A DNA stretch of 54,201 bases from DAOQVB01 sp964400865 (GCA_964400865.1 CAYNWG010000003.1:1-54201), one strand, 5' to 3'; positions 43,211 to 51,499 are shown, counted from the first letter of the stretch. Numbers and translations: made by a program. The notes: a model not told the origin generated them from the letters alone.

Positions 43211-44502
43211 TTACGGAACGATGGGTCGTTCGCTCAGCGACCCATCGGGATTCATGAATGGTGGCACTTGCCCACCGTACATGAGCACCCAGAGAATTCT
43301 CCAGTCTGCGGTGACGTAGGCAGCCAGTAGCTTCTGCGCCACCTGGACGCGATTGTCCGCGTCCAATAGCGCTTGCTCTCTGGCAAATGCTGCCCGCTCC
43401 GCCTTCAATTTGTTCTCGGCCGCCAGGTTTTTCTGTTGCTCCTGCAACAGCGCCGCCTGGTTCTGCTCGACCGCCAACTCCTGCTCCCGTTGGAGCTGAG
43501 CCTGTCTCCAGGCCTCGTCTCCAAAAGTGATAGACCTTATCATAACCGCGTCGATCACAATCGGGGTCGCTTCTGTGGATGAGACTAGTATGTCCTGATA
43601 GACCATTTCCAGCCGCTGGCGACCAAACTGAGTTTTAAGCTCATCTGGAGTAAAGTCCGCGCTTGCACTACGGCTTCCTCTGAGAGCTGAGCCAATGTAG
43701 TTTTGAACCGCCAACTTGGGGTTTTGCAACTTCCATAGCTCAGCGGGATCGCTCGTGTTGAAGTGGAAGATCAAGTCCAAATCAACCGCTATTTCGACGT
43801 GACTATCAGCCACTGTCGCACGGTCTAGCGTTGTCTCGCATAGATATGAAGCGCAGGCCTTCTCGTCCGCGAGTAACTCTTCTCTCAACGTCCGATAGCG
43901 CTGACTCCCAGTCGGGTAGAAAATCACCTCATCGGCTGGCACGTAGTGCCGGCCAGGTGGCAGCATTTCATACGCTCCATCACCTGACTGCCGAACCACT
44001 AACCAGCCAGGTGCCACGATCGTCATGTCACGAAAGATAGTGACATCGCCCTCTGCCAAGTTGGGGTACGGCCCCGGGATAAGGTTCTCCCGGCCATCCC
44101 AACCTAGCTTGCCTTCGGGAACGACAAGGATATTCTTGACCTGCATTCCTTTGTCGTCCTTATTGTACTCGTTCCCCGCTGTCACCACTGTGGTGTAGCG
44201 GGGTGCACTGCCACCTGGCAGGAAAGCTGGGTTCAGCTTGACTGCNNNNNNNNNNNNNNNNNNNNNNNNNNNNNNNNNNNNNNNNNNNNNNNNNNNNNNN
44301 NNNNNNNNNNNNNNNNNNNNNNNNNNNNNNNNNNNNNNNNNNNNNTGGTGTAGCGGGGTGCACTGCCACCTGGCAGGAAAGCTGGGTTCAGCTTGACTGC
44401 CACTTGACCCGACGGGACTTTGTTATCAGCCCCAGCGCATGCGGAAAGGATCATCGTGAACAGCAATATCGCCAACCAACCGAACTTCCTGAACGTAGTC
44501 AT
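43211..44502 (-). CDS. SPFH/Band-7-like lipoprotein (intact after removing a spurious gap)
   Basis: The N-terminus (FGWLAILLFTMILSACAG) is a lipoprotein signal with lipobox Cys22. The body (VEIAVDLDLIFHFNTSDPAE, NYIGSALRG, RLEMVYQDILVSSTEATPIV) and a coiled coil (QREQELAVEQNQAALLQEQQ) match SPFH/prohibitin-type proteins, which oligomerise on membranes. An N-run (44246-44345) splits the gene, but the same 55 bp lies on both sides; merging them gives 1137 nt, a continuous 378-aa frame. The gene is clearly GC-richer (near 58% in a sampled line) than neighbours near 30-40%, suggesting transfer or strong codon selection. AAGGAG precedes the ATG, and a structured leader of about 270 nt lies upstream. 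Hammerheads flank it. Confidence 0.85.
44191..44400. other. Spurious scaffold gap: 55-bp duplicate, 100 N, 55-bp duplicate
   Basis: Bases 44191-44245 and 44346-44400 are identical 55-mers around 100 N. Exact overlap of this size at a contig end is the mark of a k-mer assembler whose contigs were scaffolded but not merged. The real locus should be 155 bp shorter. Confidence 0.93.
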
Positions 44503-44601
44503 GTCGATACTCCTTGTAAAGAAACTTCAAAAAAACCATTAGTTTGTGTCAACGAGTACCTCCATGGGTACTGGGCCAAGACACAGAGTCGCCCAATCAG
44601 T

Positions 44602-44654
44602 TCAAGACTGACAAAAAAGGCACACAAAATATATGCATTCATTGTCAGTCTTGA
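44602..44654 (-). other. Long-range inverted repeat in the SPFH leader RNA
   Basis: TCAAGACTGAC (44602-44612) and GTCAGTCTTGA (44644-44654) are perfect 11-bp complements with a 31-nt loop. A smaller GTACC/GGTAC hairpin lies nearer the gene. Both fall in the predicted 5' leader of the SPFH mRNA. Confidence 0.6.
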
Positions 44655-44700
44655 GAAAACTGAAAGTCAGAACTCTATAACAACATACTTTTATGATATT

Positions 44701-44812
44701 AAAGTGCTACAAAAGTGAAAAATCACCAAATGACCCACCGAAATGGTGGTATTTAGTTTATTTTCAATTTTGATACGTTAATAGTAGCAGATATCAAGCA
44801 AAAAGTCAATGT
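44701..44812 (-). promoter_or_regulatory. Promoter and leader element, copy A (SPFH gene)
   Basis: On the minus strand TTGACT (44809-44804) and TACTAT (44786-44781) are separated by 17 bp. The predicted start near 44774 gives a 5' leader of about 270 nt. The leader begins with a hairpin (CCACC, loop AUUUC, GGUGG; 44749-44735) followed by TTTCACTTTTG. The block aligns without gaps to 51681-51793 (45 of 60 bases identical in the leader part). Confidence 0.75.
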
Positions 44813-44868
44813 TATAGGACTATTTTCTTAATTTTCTTCTATTTTGAACATATGTCATACTACTGTAT

Positions 44869-45666
44869 ATGGAAAATCAATCTCAATCAGCTGAACAACT
44901 TGTGCAACCAACAGATACCCCACTCGGACGCCCATCAAAGATCGATCGTGCTCTCATACTAGCTCTCTCCGCTATTGGCATTGTACTAGTGTTGGCTTTA
45001 GTCTTTGTTGGTATTCAAATTAGTAAAGCCCAAAATAATACTACTGTTTTAACGACTACAGAACAAACAACTGGAGTCACTCCTACTCTAGCAACGCCAA
45101 AACTCGTACTCTCTCCAACTGAACTTTCGATAGCTCCAAGTTCAGCTGCCACAACATCAGTGACGAAAATGGAAAATGGATGGCTGAAATATTCGCATCA
45201 AAAGTTTCCTGATTTATCGGACTGGGAAATTCCCTGGAAAGGATTTGTTCTGTACTACCCTTCTTCTTGGAAGCTAACAGAACTGAGAGATGTAGCAGCA
45301 CCTAGTTTGAATTTGACAATCACAAAACCTAACGGCGATTATGTAACAATCATTCAAGCAGCGGGTGGTGGTGGCTACTGTTTATTTCCGGATCAACCAG
45401 AATATACTACTTTTGATGGTATGGCGACCCGGTACCCAAAATATGTGGAAATTAACAAAGGTAATGGCATCATTTGGAGGCTTGCAGACTGGCCAATTGC
45501 TGACGATATGTGGTCACATCAATTGTGTGAATCATTTTCTTCAGACATGTTCAAAAATGGCTTCTCGGTAAATACCAGCATCGGTTTTACTAAGATTAAA
45601 GTTACCAACCCAACTTCTCTTGAAGAATTAAAAGAAATCCTCAATAAAATTGAAATACTAAAATAG
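44869..45666 (+). CDS. Membrane-anchored hypothetical protein (PsbP-like 'YPSSW' domain)
   Basis: The 265-residue protein has a cytoplasmic N-terminus, one helix (LILALSAIGIVLVLALVFVG), a Thr/Pro linker (about 55-100) and an outside domain with FVLYYPSSWKLTELRD, the motif of PsbP-like/'YPSDW' anchored proteins frequent in CPR genomes, plus a Cys pair (GYCLFPD, HQLCESF). TGT-CATACT (44853-44861) is an extended -10 ending 7 nt before the ATG. The gene lies between the two hammerheads but on the opposite strand, so any ribozyme-bounded transcript would be antisense to it. Confidence 0.75.
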   Translation: MENQSQSAEQLVQPTDTPLGRPSKIDRALILALSAIGIVLVLALVFVGIQISKAQNNTTVLTTTEQTTGVTPTLATPKLVLSPTELSIAPSSAATTSVTKMENGWLKYSHQKFPDLSDWEIPWKGFVLYYPSSWKLTELRDVAAPSLNLTITKPNGDYVTIIQAAGGGGYCLFPDQPEYTTFDGMATRYPKYVEINKGNGIIWRLADWPIADDMWSHQLCESFSSDMFKNGFSVNTSIGFTKIKVTNPTSLEELKEILNKIEILK

Positions 45667-45718
45667 TGATGCGTTGTTTAGGTTTGTGAGTGGATTGGTA
45701 TCAACACTCTTTTTGCAA

Positions 45719-45769
45719 AACCTTTCGTCCTTTTGGACTCATCAGTACGGACACACATCCGTAGAGGTT
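45719..45769 (-). ncRNA. Type III hammerhead ribozyme, copy 2
   Basis: The same 50-nt sequence as copy 1 on the same strand: CUC cleavage triplet (cut between 45764 and 45763), stem I UACGGA/UCCGUA, CUGAUGA, stem II GUCC-AAAA-GGAC, GAAA. Stem III here is AACCU/AGGUU, five Watson-Crick pairs, so it is slightly better than copy 1. It lies in a 353-bp interval between plus-strand genes, about 700 bp downstream of the radical-SAM operon stop on the minus strand. No other gene is evident in the interval. Confidence 0.92.
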
Positions 45770-45827
45770 GGTACGTCTTTCGACATTGCAGATTGCTCCG
45801 AAATGGGGACTTATCCCCGTACCCACC
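45765..45827 (-). other. Structured RNA upstream of hammerhead copy 2
   Basis: On the minus strand GGTGGGTACG (45827-45818) pairs with CGTACCAACC (45775-45766), 9 of 10 positions, and encloses a GGGGA-TAAG-TCCCC hairpin (45818-45805). The 3' arm contains the AACC of ribozyme stem III, so this fold competes with the active ribozyme, as in copy 1. Confidence 0.55.
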
Positions 45828-46006
45828 TTGTAACTCAAGAACTACTTGCAGACCTGAGCCTTCATATCGAGCAACAGGGGTGACTTCTCAGGAAGATTTG
45901 TTGGTCAAGAGATTAATCAATGCTATGGGATCACTCAGCATCAAGTTTTATGGATATCTTTAATCATTTGGTAAAATAGATAATCAAAAAGCTATTACAA
46001 GATGGA

Positions 46007-46012
46007 TATATT
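46007..46012 (+). promoter_or_regulatory. -10 box of a predicted leaderless promoter
   Basis: TATATT ends 7 nt before the ATG at 46020 and lies downstream of the alternative ATG at 46002, favouring 46020 as the start. Confidence 0.45.
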
Positions 46013-46019
46013 CATCATT

Positions 46020-46499
46020 ATGACTAAACTCGCACCAGTGCCAGATGCTTTGGGAGAGATCCATTTGACTCCTCTGGGTGCTATTATCCATCGAGTAGCA
46101 ATCTATGGAGTCTACAGTAAAAATGGAACGGTTCTGATGGTAAAGGACACGCAATCAAAGCAGTGGGAATTTCCCGGTGGAGGAATAGAAGTGGGAGAAT
46201 CTGAAATCGATGCCCTTAAACGAGAGCTGTATGAGGAAACTGGCTTGTCGCTCAATGATGTAGCTCTTGATCCTATCAACTTAATCAGTTCAACTGAAGA
46301 GCTGTTTTACGACCTCCCATCTCAAGAAGCCTGGCTTACACGACGAAAATTCTATCTTATTTTCAATCTCTCAGGAATACTATCTGCCGACGGCAATGGA
46401 AGCGATGTAACTGAGGTTAGTTTTCGTAAAATACATTCTCTTAAAAACTCAGTTTCACTTACAATAAATGGTGTGATCAATAAAATGGTTGATCTCTGA
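46020..46499 (+). CDS. Nudix hydrolase
   Basis: From ATG 46020 the product is 159 residues. WEFPGGGIEVGESEIDALKR plus ELYEETGL is a complete Nudix box. Substrate unknown. The 3' end overlaps the convergent radical-SAM gene by 23 bp, so transcripts would interfere. Confidence 0.92.
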   Translation: MTKLAPVPDALGEIHLTPLGAIIHRVAIYGVYSKNGTVLMVKDTQSKQWEFPGGGIEVGESEIDALKRELYEETGLSLNDVALDPINLISSTEELFYDLPSQEAWLTRRKFYLIFNLSGILSADGNGSDVTEVSFRKIHSLKNSVSLTINGVINKMVDL

Positions 46500-47865
46500 A
46501 AGCAATACCCAGAGCATAGTCTTGGAGTAATTTGGTAAAAATTGCGTTACCCGTTTGACCACTTGGCATACAGCTGGTACATGAGGTGGGGATTACCATT
46601 TGTTGCGACCTAGTCAGTATTTCCTCAGTAGTTTGTTCATGGAAGTCACCAATAACGAAGTCTGGATCGGCATACATTGGTTCTGCCTTTAAGTCACAAG
46701 GCATCAGCTGACCAAATGGAGTAATACTAGCTCTAAAGGACTTCAGCACGCAGCTTGAAGCTTGTCGTAAAGAATAGTCTTCTGAATTCATGAATGCAGT
46801 AAGATTATCAGAAAAATCAATTTCTAATTGGCCATACTGTCCTTGGAGCATTCCAGATCGAATTCTCACTAGCTGTTCCCTCAGCAACTGCTCATCTTCA
46901 GTGCTTAAAGGATTTGTGACCAAAATTTCATCCCGACGGATGTTTAGATAATCTACACCCATGTTTTTTGCAAAGGCAACCATATCTTCAACATGCAAAA
47001 CATTTAATGGCTGTATCACGAATCCAATACCAATTTTTAAGTTTGAATCTGAGGCATTTCGTCTTTGCAACAATTCTGTTACGTTATTTTGTACCTTAAG
47101 TAAGGCGTTATTATTAGCTGGCATACCAACTACAGCGTTGTATGTTTCCTCATTGGACGCATGAATGCTAAATCTAATGCGGTCCATACTCAGCAACTGA
47201 GACCATTCGTGATCAGAAAGTCCATGCATGTTGTACCCACTGGTAAATAAATGGGTTCTAAACCCAATGCTATGAGCAAAATCTAAGACTTGAAAGAAGT
47301 CTGAATTGAGCAACACCTCACCACCACCAGAAAAAACTGCCGTCTTGGCCCCAAAACTATGCATATCAACTAATGTACTTTTCCATTCTTCCAAACTCAG
47401 TAAACCTTGACCTTTCATCTGCTGTGTCTCATACGTTCTATTTCGTTTGTCGGACCACAAACACATTGCGCAACTATAGTTACAGGTTCCCTTAGTCGTG
47501 TGGAGTTCCACAACTCTCGATGAGACAGGCTCGCCTGCCACTAATTTGGCGACGTATTCTGGATCGGCATCAAAATCACGAACAACAGTTCTCGCAACGG
47601 TAAACATTATTTTTCTGGAATAGAAAGGCGAATTGACTGCAAGTTGAAAGGCTTCATCTGTTTGCAATGCCTTATACGCTTCGATTAGTTCTTGAACGGA
47701 GATTCCCAGTTGGTTCATGATCTCAGTGGAGGGAGTCGATGGATCCCGAAGAATGATATCTCTTACCATTGATCTTCGATCCCCCTCAATAGCAAGATCG
47801 GTCGTGAAAGTCCGGAATTCGTCTAAAGCTGTAGGAGAACTTATCTGAAAATGGTCTTTGAACAT
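46477..47865 (-). CDS. Radical SAM protein with SPASM-like C-terminus
   Basis: The 462-residue protein has a helical N-domain (about 1-115), then the cluster motif C128-x3-C132-x2-C135 (TKGTCNYSCAMCLWSDKR), an SFGAKTAVFSGGGEVLLNSD SAM-binding region, and a C-terminal cysteine set (SSCVLKSFRA, QLMPCDLKAE, PTSCTSCMPSGQ) consistent with SPASM/twitch auxiliary clusters. Such enzymes often modify peptides. The start lies 2 nt after the stop of the second radical-SAM gene, forming a tight operon. The substrate is not evident; no obvious precursor peptide lies next to it. Confidence 0.9.
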   Translation of the reverse strand: MFKDHFQISSPTALDEFRTFTTDLAIEGDRRSMVRDIILRDPSTPSTEIMNQLGISVQELIEAYKALQTDEAFQLAVNSPFYSRKIMFTVARTVVRDFDADPEYVAKLVAGEPVSSRVVELHTTKGTCNYSCAMCLWSDKRNRTYETQQMKGQGLLSLEEWKSTLVDMHSFGAKTAVFSGGGEVLLNSDFFQVLDFAHSIGFRTHLFTSGYNMHGLSDHEWSQLLSMDRIRFSIHASNEETYNAVVGMPANNNALLKVQNNVTELLQRRNASDSNLKIGIGFVIQPLNVLHVEDMVAFAKNMGVDYLNIRRDEILVTNPLSTEDEQLLREQLVRIRSGMLQGQYGQLEIDFSDNLTAFMNSEDYSLRQASSCVLKSFRASITPFGQLMPCDLKAEPMYADPDFVIGDFHEQTTEEILTRSQQMVIPTSCTSCMPSGQTGNAIFTKLLQDYALGIAFRDQPFY

Positions 47866-47867
47866 AG

Positions 47868-49133
47868 TTATACGTTCAAAAGCCCAGAGATTAGTATTAT
47901 TTCCTCTGGTTTAAGTAAGGTGACGTGTGTCGTGACTCGATCAAATAACACATACGAGTTATTTGCCACATTTAAGATTCTATATCTTTTGGGGTCTGAA
48001 CTTACTTTGAAAGCAATCGAACGAATGTGCTCATCAGAGAGTGAAACTTGAAACAGATCGGACTCTGACAGCGGTTTAATAGGCACCATTTGCACTAATC
48101 CAGATCCGTTTTCTTTATCGTCGAGCACTTTATTAGTAAGTTCGAAATCATCCTCTGCTCCATAGTGAAATTTGTGGATAGCCTCAATGTGTCTGGGGAG
48201 TTGTTGAACCAAGCCATCTCTGTACGCAAGCTCTGCTCGATCAAACGCAGCTGTAGCACCATCGGTATGGAGATTGCCTGCAACTGCATTGCCAACGGTT
48301 TCTCTCCCCCATGCTGCGGATGTAAGCCGAACATCCCCATTTGGACGAATGATAACATAACAATCTTTAAGTTGTTCTGTCAGCTGTACTAAAGTAAGTG
48401 TTCTTGAGTTATTTGTCTTCGCCCTTTCACCAGTCGCCGGCCAAAATGAATTAAAAGTCACAAACAATTTTTGATTCAATAAATCCTCATAAGATGCGTC
48501 AATTTGGTGTTGTAGGGCAAAAAACTCTTCTTGTCTCAATCTAATCTCATCATAATCTCTTCTGGCTGTTCCAGAGTATGATGGCGCACAAATATGATGT
48601 TCTGAAGCCAAACCTTCCTTCGCCAATAGGTAACTGAGTTCTATTACGCCTTGATAATTCTGATGATGAGCAACTGAAATAACCGTGATGGGTTTGCCTG
48701 TCCCTTGGAGTAGACGTAAACCGCGCATTGCTTGATCAAAAGATTTCCCCCTACCAGTGTTATGCCTATCTGCGTCTGGTCCATCGATACTGATGCAAAT
48801 TCTCGAAATATTTGAGACACGAATTTGATCGACTAATTCGGGGGTCACTCTTGTGCCATTAGTGATGAGTGTGGCGACCGTTCTATCTAAAATGTGTGTG
48901 GACTCAAGAATTCTTAGCAACTCTGGATGTAAGGTTATTTCTCCGCCGGTCAATGTTACTTCCAATAGTCCTCGGTTTTCAGCCTCCAAAAAAACTTCCT
49001 CAATTGCGTGAGCTGACAAATTCTGCTTTTCCCAGGTTTTACCCGGATGGCAATACGTACATCTCAAATTACATTCCTGCAAAGTATCCACGACGGTGCG
49101 AATAGTATGACGCGGTTGATTTTCAATTATCAT
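47868..49133 (-). CDS. Radical SAM protein, MoaA-like
   Basis: The 421-residue protein has C21-x3-C25-x2-C28 (LQECNLRCTYCHPGKTW), the GGE motif (LEVTLTGGEITLHPELLRIL) and ISIDGPDADRHNTGRG, as in MoaA-like and peptide-maturing radical SAM enzymes. The C-terminal third has no auxiliary cluster cysteines but a distinctive region (VGNAVAGNLHTDGATAAFDR). First gene of a two-gene operon with another radical SAM enzyme. A good promoter lies upstream. Confidence 0.92.
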   Translation of the reverse strand: MIIENQPRHTIRTVVDTLQECNLRCTYCHPGKTWEKQNLSAHAIEEVFLEAENRGLLEVTLTGGEITLHPELLRILESTHILDRTVATLITNGTRVTPELVDQIRVSNISRICISIDGPDADRHNTGRGKSFDQAMRGLRLLQGTGKPITVISVAHHQNYQGVIELSYLLAKEGLASEHHICAPSYSGTARRDYDEIRLRQEEFFALQHQIDASYEDLLNQKLFVTFNSFWPATGERAKTNNSRTLTLVQLTEQLKDCYVIIRPNGDVRLTSAAWGRETVGNAVAGNLHTDGATAAFDRAELAYRDGLVQQLPRHIEAIHKFHYGAEDDFELTNKVLDDKENGSGLVQMVPIKPLSESDLFQVSLSDEHIRSIAFKVSSDPKRYRILNVANNSYVLFDRVTTHVTLLKPEEIILISGLLNV

Positions 49134-49150
49134 GATTTTATATGCATCAG

Positions 49151-49179
49151 ATCATATCATTATAGTGTTTATATGTCAA
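49151..49179 (-). promoter_or_regulatory. Promoter of the radical SAM operon
   Basis: On the minus strand TTGACA (49179-49174) and TATGAT (49156-49151) are separated by 17 bp; transcription should begin near 49144, about ten bases before the ATG at 49133. Confidence 0.75.
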
Positions 49180-49240
49180 TGTTATAGGATTTTACAGGGT
49201 GTAATGTCAAAACAATAGTTTTTAAAGAAAGCGTCCATTT

Positions 49241-49268
49241 TTGAACGGTCAACCCAACGTGTTACACT
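49241..49268 (+). promoter_or_regulatory. Promoter of the zinc metallopeptidase gene
   Basis: TTGAAC (49241-49246) and TACACT (49263-49268) are separated by 16 bp, 19 nt before the ATG at 49288. Confidence 0.6.
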
Positions 49269-49287
49269 ATGAGCCAGAGAAATCACT

Positions 49288-50124
49288 ATGGCGGATTGGA
49301 ACAAAATTCTTAGTCGAGGCAATGTGGAAGATAGAAGATCTTTCAAACCGGCTGTGATGGGAGGAATTAGTCTAACGGGTATCGCGCTGTATTTAGTCAT
49401 GAATTATTTAAGCGGCGGCAGTATCGAGGGCGCACTGCTAGAAATGGGTAGCACTATCCTCCAGCAGCAAACACAGCAAGTCCAGACTCAAGACACGAGT
49501 GAATTTGTTGGAGAAGATCCATATGAATTGTTTGCCTCAACCGTACTTGGGTCAAATAACGATTTCTGGATGAACAAGTTTGCAACAATGAATAAATCAT
49601 TTACCAATGCTAAGTTGGTTTTATTCCGCCAGGCAACGGAATCAAGCTGTGGTGTCGCCACTTCTCAGGTGGGCCCACACTACTGTTCAGCAGATAACAC
49701 CATATATCTTGATGAAACATTTTTTGATGAAATGACTGGCCGTTTCGGGGTACAGGTGGGGGACGTTGCTCAAGCGTATGTTATTGCGCATGAAGTGGGT
49801 CACCACGTACAAAATAGCCTGAATAAACTTGATGAATTAGCTCAGAGCGGAGACAATGCTTCATCGGTGAAGCTTGAGCTACAAGCGGACTGCTATGCGG
49901 GTGTTTGGGCTCATTCAATAAAAGACCTCGGTGTTTTTGAACCAGGAGAAATACGTGAGGCAATGGACGCAGCGGCCGCAGTTGGTGATGACAGAATCCA
50001 GGAAAAAGTCCAAGGCTACGCTAATCCCGAAACTTTCACCCATGGTACTTCAGAAGAGAGAGAAGCCTGGTTTACGACCGGATATAACGAAGGCGATTTC
50101 AAAACCTGCGATACGTTTCAATAA
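49288..50124 (+). CDS. Neutral zinc metallopeptidase (YpfJ family)
   Basis: The 278-residue protein has a short cytoplasmic N-terminus (WNKILSRGNVEDRRSFKP), one helix, and an outside domain containing VIAHEVGHHVQNSL (zinc-binding HExxH, near residue 168) and KLELQADCYAGVWAH with the third ligand. CGVATSQVGPHYCSADNTIY and the C-terminal SEEREAWFTTGYNEGDFKTC are hallmarks of the YpfJ/Zn_peptidase family. Membrane-anchored; substrate unknown. Confidence 0.95.
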   Translation: MADWNKILSRGNVEDRRSFKPAVMGGISLTGIALYLVMNYLSGGSIEGALLEMGSTILQQQTQQVQTQDTSEFVGEDPYELFASTVLGSNNDFWMNKFATMNKSFTNAKLVLFRQATESSCGVATSQVGPHYCSADNTIYLDETFFDEMTGRFGVQVGDVAQAYVIAHEVGHHVQNSLNKLDELAQSGDNASSVKLELQADCYAGVWAHSIKDLGVFEPGEIREAMDAAAAVGDDRIQEKVQGYANPETFTHGTSEEREAWFTTGYNEGDFKTCDTFQ

Positions 50125-50126
50125 GT

Positions 50127-50579
50127 TTATAAAGCTGTAATCCACAAATTTGCGAGGTAGATAGAGGTAATTACTGAAATGATTAGCAAACACTGCCAAA
50201 CAAGTTGATAAATAAACCAAATCGAATCATTTTTAAACCACCGAAAACCAATTAACGTATTGGGTGGATTACGCTTAATTTGCGAAAACTGTTGGATAAT
50301 CCAATACAGAATTTCGCCTAAGCTTCTCACCATCCAAAACACTGATGTGATTAGTAAAAACAAAAGCCAATCTTGTAATAGTAAACAAACAAATGCTGTG
50401 AGACTCCAGAATAATCCTAAAATAACAGCATCTCCCCAAACAAACATGCCAAAGAATAACAACGGACGAGTCAACCCAAAGACATTTTTTTTATATTTTG
50501 ATTCGTAAAATCCTTTGATGAATACAACAATGTTGGTGAGAGCAAAAATTGAGATGAATATGTTTTGCCAAGAGGACAT
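50127..50579 (-). CDS. Hypothetical membrane protein, four helices
   Basis: From ATG 50579 the product is 150 residues with about four hydrophobic segments (NIFISIFALTNIVVFIKGFY, LLFFGMFVWGDAVILGLFWS, WLLFLLITSVFWMVRSLGEI, WQCLLIISVITSIYLANLW). TATAAT (50591-50586) ends 6 nt before the ATG; the ATG at 50618 lies upstream of that box. No family recognised. Confidence 0.75.
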   Translation of the reverse strand: MSSWQNIFISIFALTNIVVFIKGFYESKYKKNVFGLTRPLLFFGMFVWGDAVILGLFWSLTAFVCLLLQDWLLFLLITSVFWMVRSLGEILYWIIQQFSQIKRNPPNTLIGFRWFKNDSIWFIYQLVWQCLLIISVITSIYLANLWITAL

Positions 50580-50764
50580 ACCTTGATTATATATGTGGAA
50601 ATTAGAACTGAAAGACAATTTTGAATACCTTCGAGGACGGTTTTCAAAATGCTGATTCTAAGTAGATTAAAAATATGGTTTCAACGGTCCATAGTCAGTG
50701 TTATAGTGTCATGCTGAATGATTAGTTTTGCTTATTTGACCTACCTAAAAGGGAAATTTTCAAA

Positions 50765-51334
50765 CTAAATCTGAAATTTTTTCATTTCTTTAGTATCAGT
50801 AAGTTGCACTAACAATAACCTTTTTTTCACATCAAACACTAATCCAAATCGCGAATCGATTTCACCCAAATCTAAATCCAAAAATTTGGAACCAAACAAT
50901 TCCTGCAGTTGCTCATCTTCCTTCCCCAATAAAGCAGACCGCATAACTCTGAGTAGAGTCACGTCACACCCCAATCTCTGCCACTCCCTAAGTCTTTGCC
51001 AATATTCATCGGTATTCGTTGGTCTCCATGGATCTCTACTCATATGAATCATTTGCGCTTCACCAATATTGACCGCAATTACCGGATAACATGAGTTATA
51101 GCCTTCTGAAACAATTGGTACGCGTACCCACCGTTGCATAATTTCACCAATTTGGACGCCCACAGGCTCACCATATTCCCCACGCAAATACGACATATAA
51201 AAAGGATGATCTCTCTGGCCTTCATAAGATTCAGAAGTGCTCGAACCTCTCAAACCCGGGACTACTCCCTGTTCATCTCGCATATAGCTATCAATTATAA
51301 CAAAAGTTTGAAGCAGACTTTTATTGTTCAACAT
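50765..51334 (-). CDS. Hypothetical soluble protein
   Basis: The 189-residue protein lacks signal and membrane segments. Notable segments are GSSTSESYEGQRDHPFYMSY, WVRVPIVSEGYNSCYPVIAV and a C-terminal acidic/beta part (GSKFLDLDLGEIDSRFGLVF). No family recognised. It follows the small hydrophobic-peptide gene on the same strand after a terminator. Confidence 0.7.
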   Translation of the reverse strand: MLNNKSLLQTFVIIDSYMRDEQGVVPGLRGSSTSESYEGQRDHPFYMSYLRGEYGEPVGVQIGEIMQRWVRVPIVSEGYNSCYPVIAVNIGEAQMIHMSRDPWRPTNTDEYWQRLREWQRLGCDVTLLRVMRSALLGKEDEQLQELFGSKFLDLDLGEIDSRFGLVFDVKKRLLLVQLTDTKEMKKFQI

Positions 51335-51460
51335 CTAGTTTGCTGATTGTCAGCATGAATATACATTACGTTACGTCCAGCTCACCTGGCTTAAATTCAG
51401 AAGTTTAACATTGCTCAGAAAGGTGTTCTCTCAGAGTTTGTGCTGAGTGGCAAAGAAATC

Positions 51461-51482
51461 GCCCCTCTTTTCAGGGAGGGGC
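51461..51482 (-). terminator. Rho-independent terminator after the 43-aa peptide gene
   Basis: On the minus strand GCCCCTC and GAGGGGC form a 7-bp GC-rich stem with an 8-nt loop, followed by GATTTCTTT. It lies 18 bp after the TAA of the small gene, which supports that gene being a real transcription unit. Confidence 0.75.
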
Positions 51483-51499
51483 GTGAGCACGAATGCGAG

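Noticed and set aside
44191..44400. 55-bp direct repeats as a biological repeat or insertion target
   Set aside because: Perfect 55-mers at both edges of a 100-N run are an assembler overlap, and merging restores the reading frame.
43104..45767. The 50-bp direct repeats as transposon or phage attachment sites
   Set aside because: No integrase or transposase lies between or beside them, and the sequence is fully explained as a hammerhead ribozyme. Mobility of the unit remains possible.
43105..45769. An Obelisk- or viroid-like rod RNA
   Set aside because: The interval shows no overall self-complementary rod structure by eye and carries ordinary genes with promoters and ribosome binding sites.
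45674..45963. Two short plus-strand ORFs (69 and 76 aa) over hammerhead copy 2
   Set aside because: They lack start signals, overlap the ribozyme and its upstream stem, and resemble no protein.
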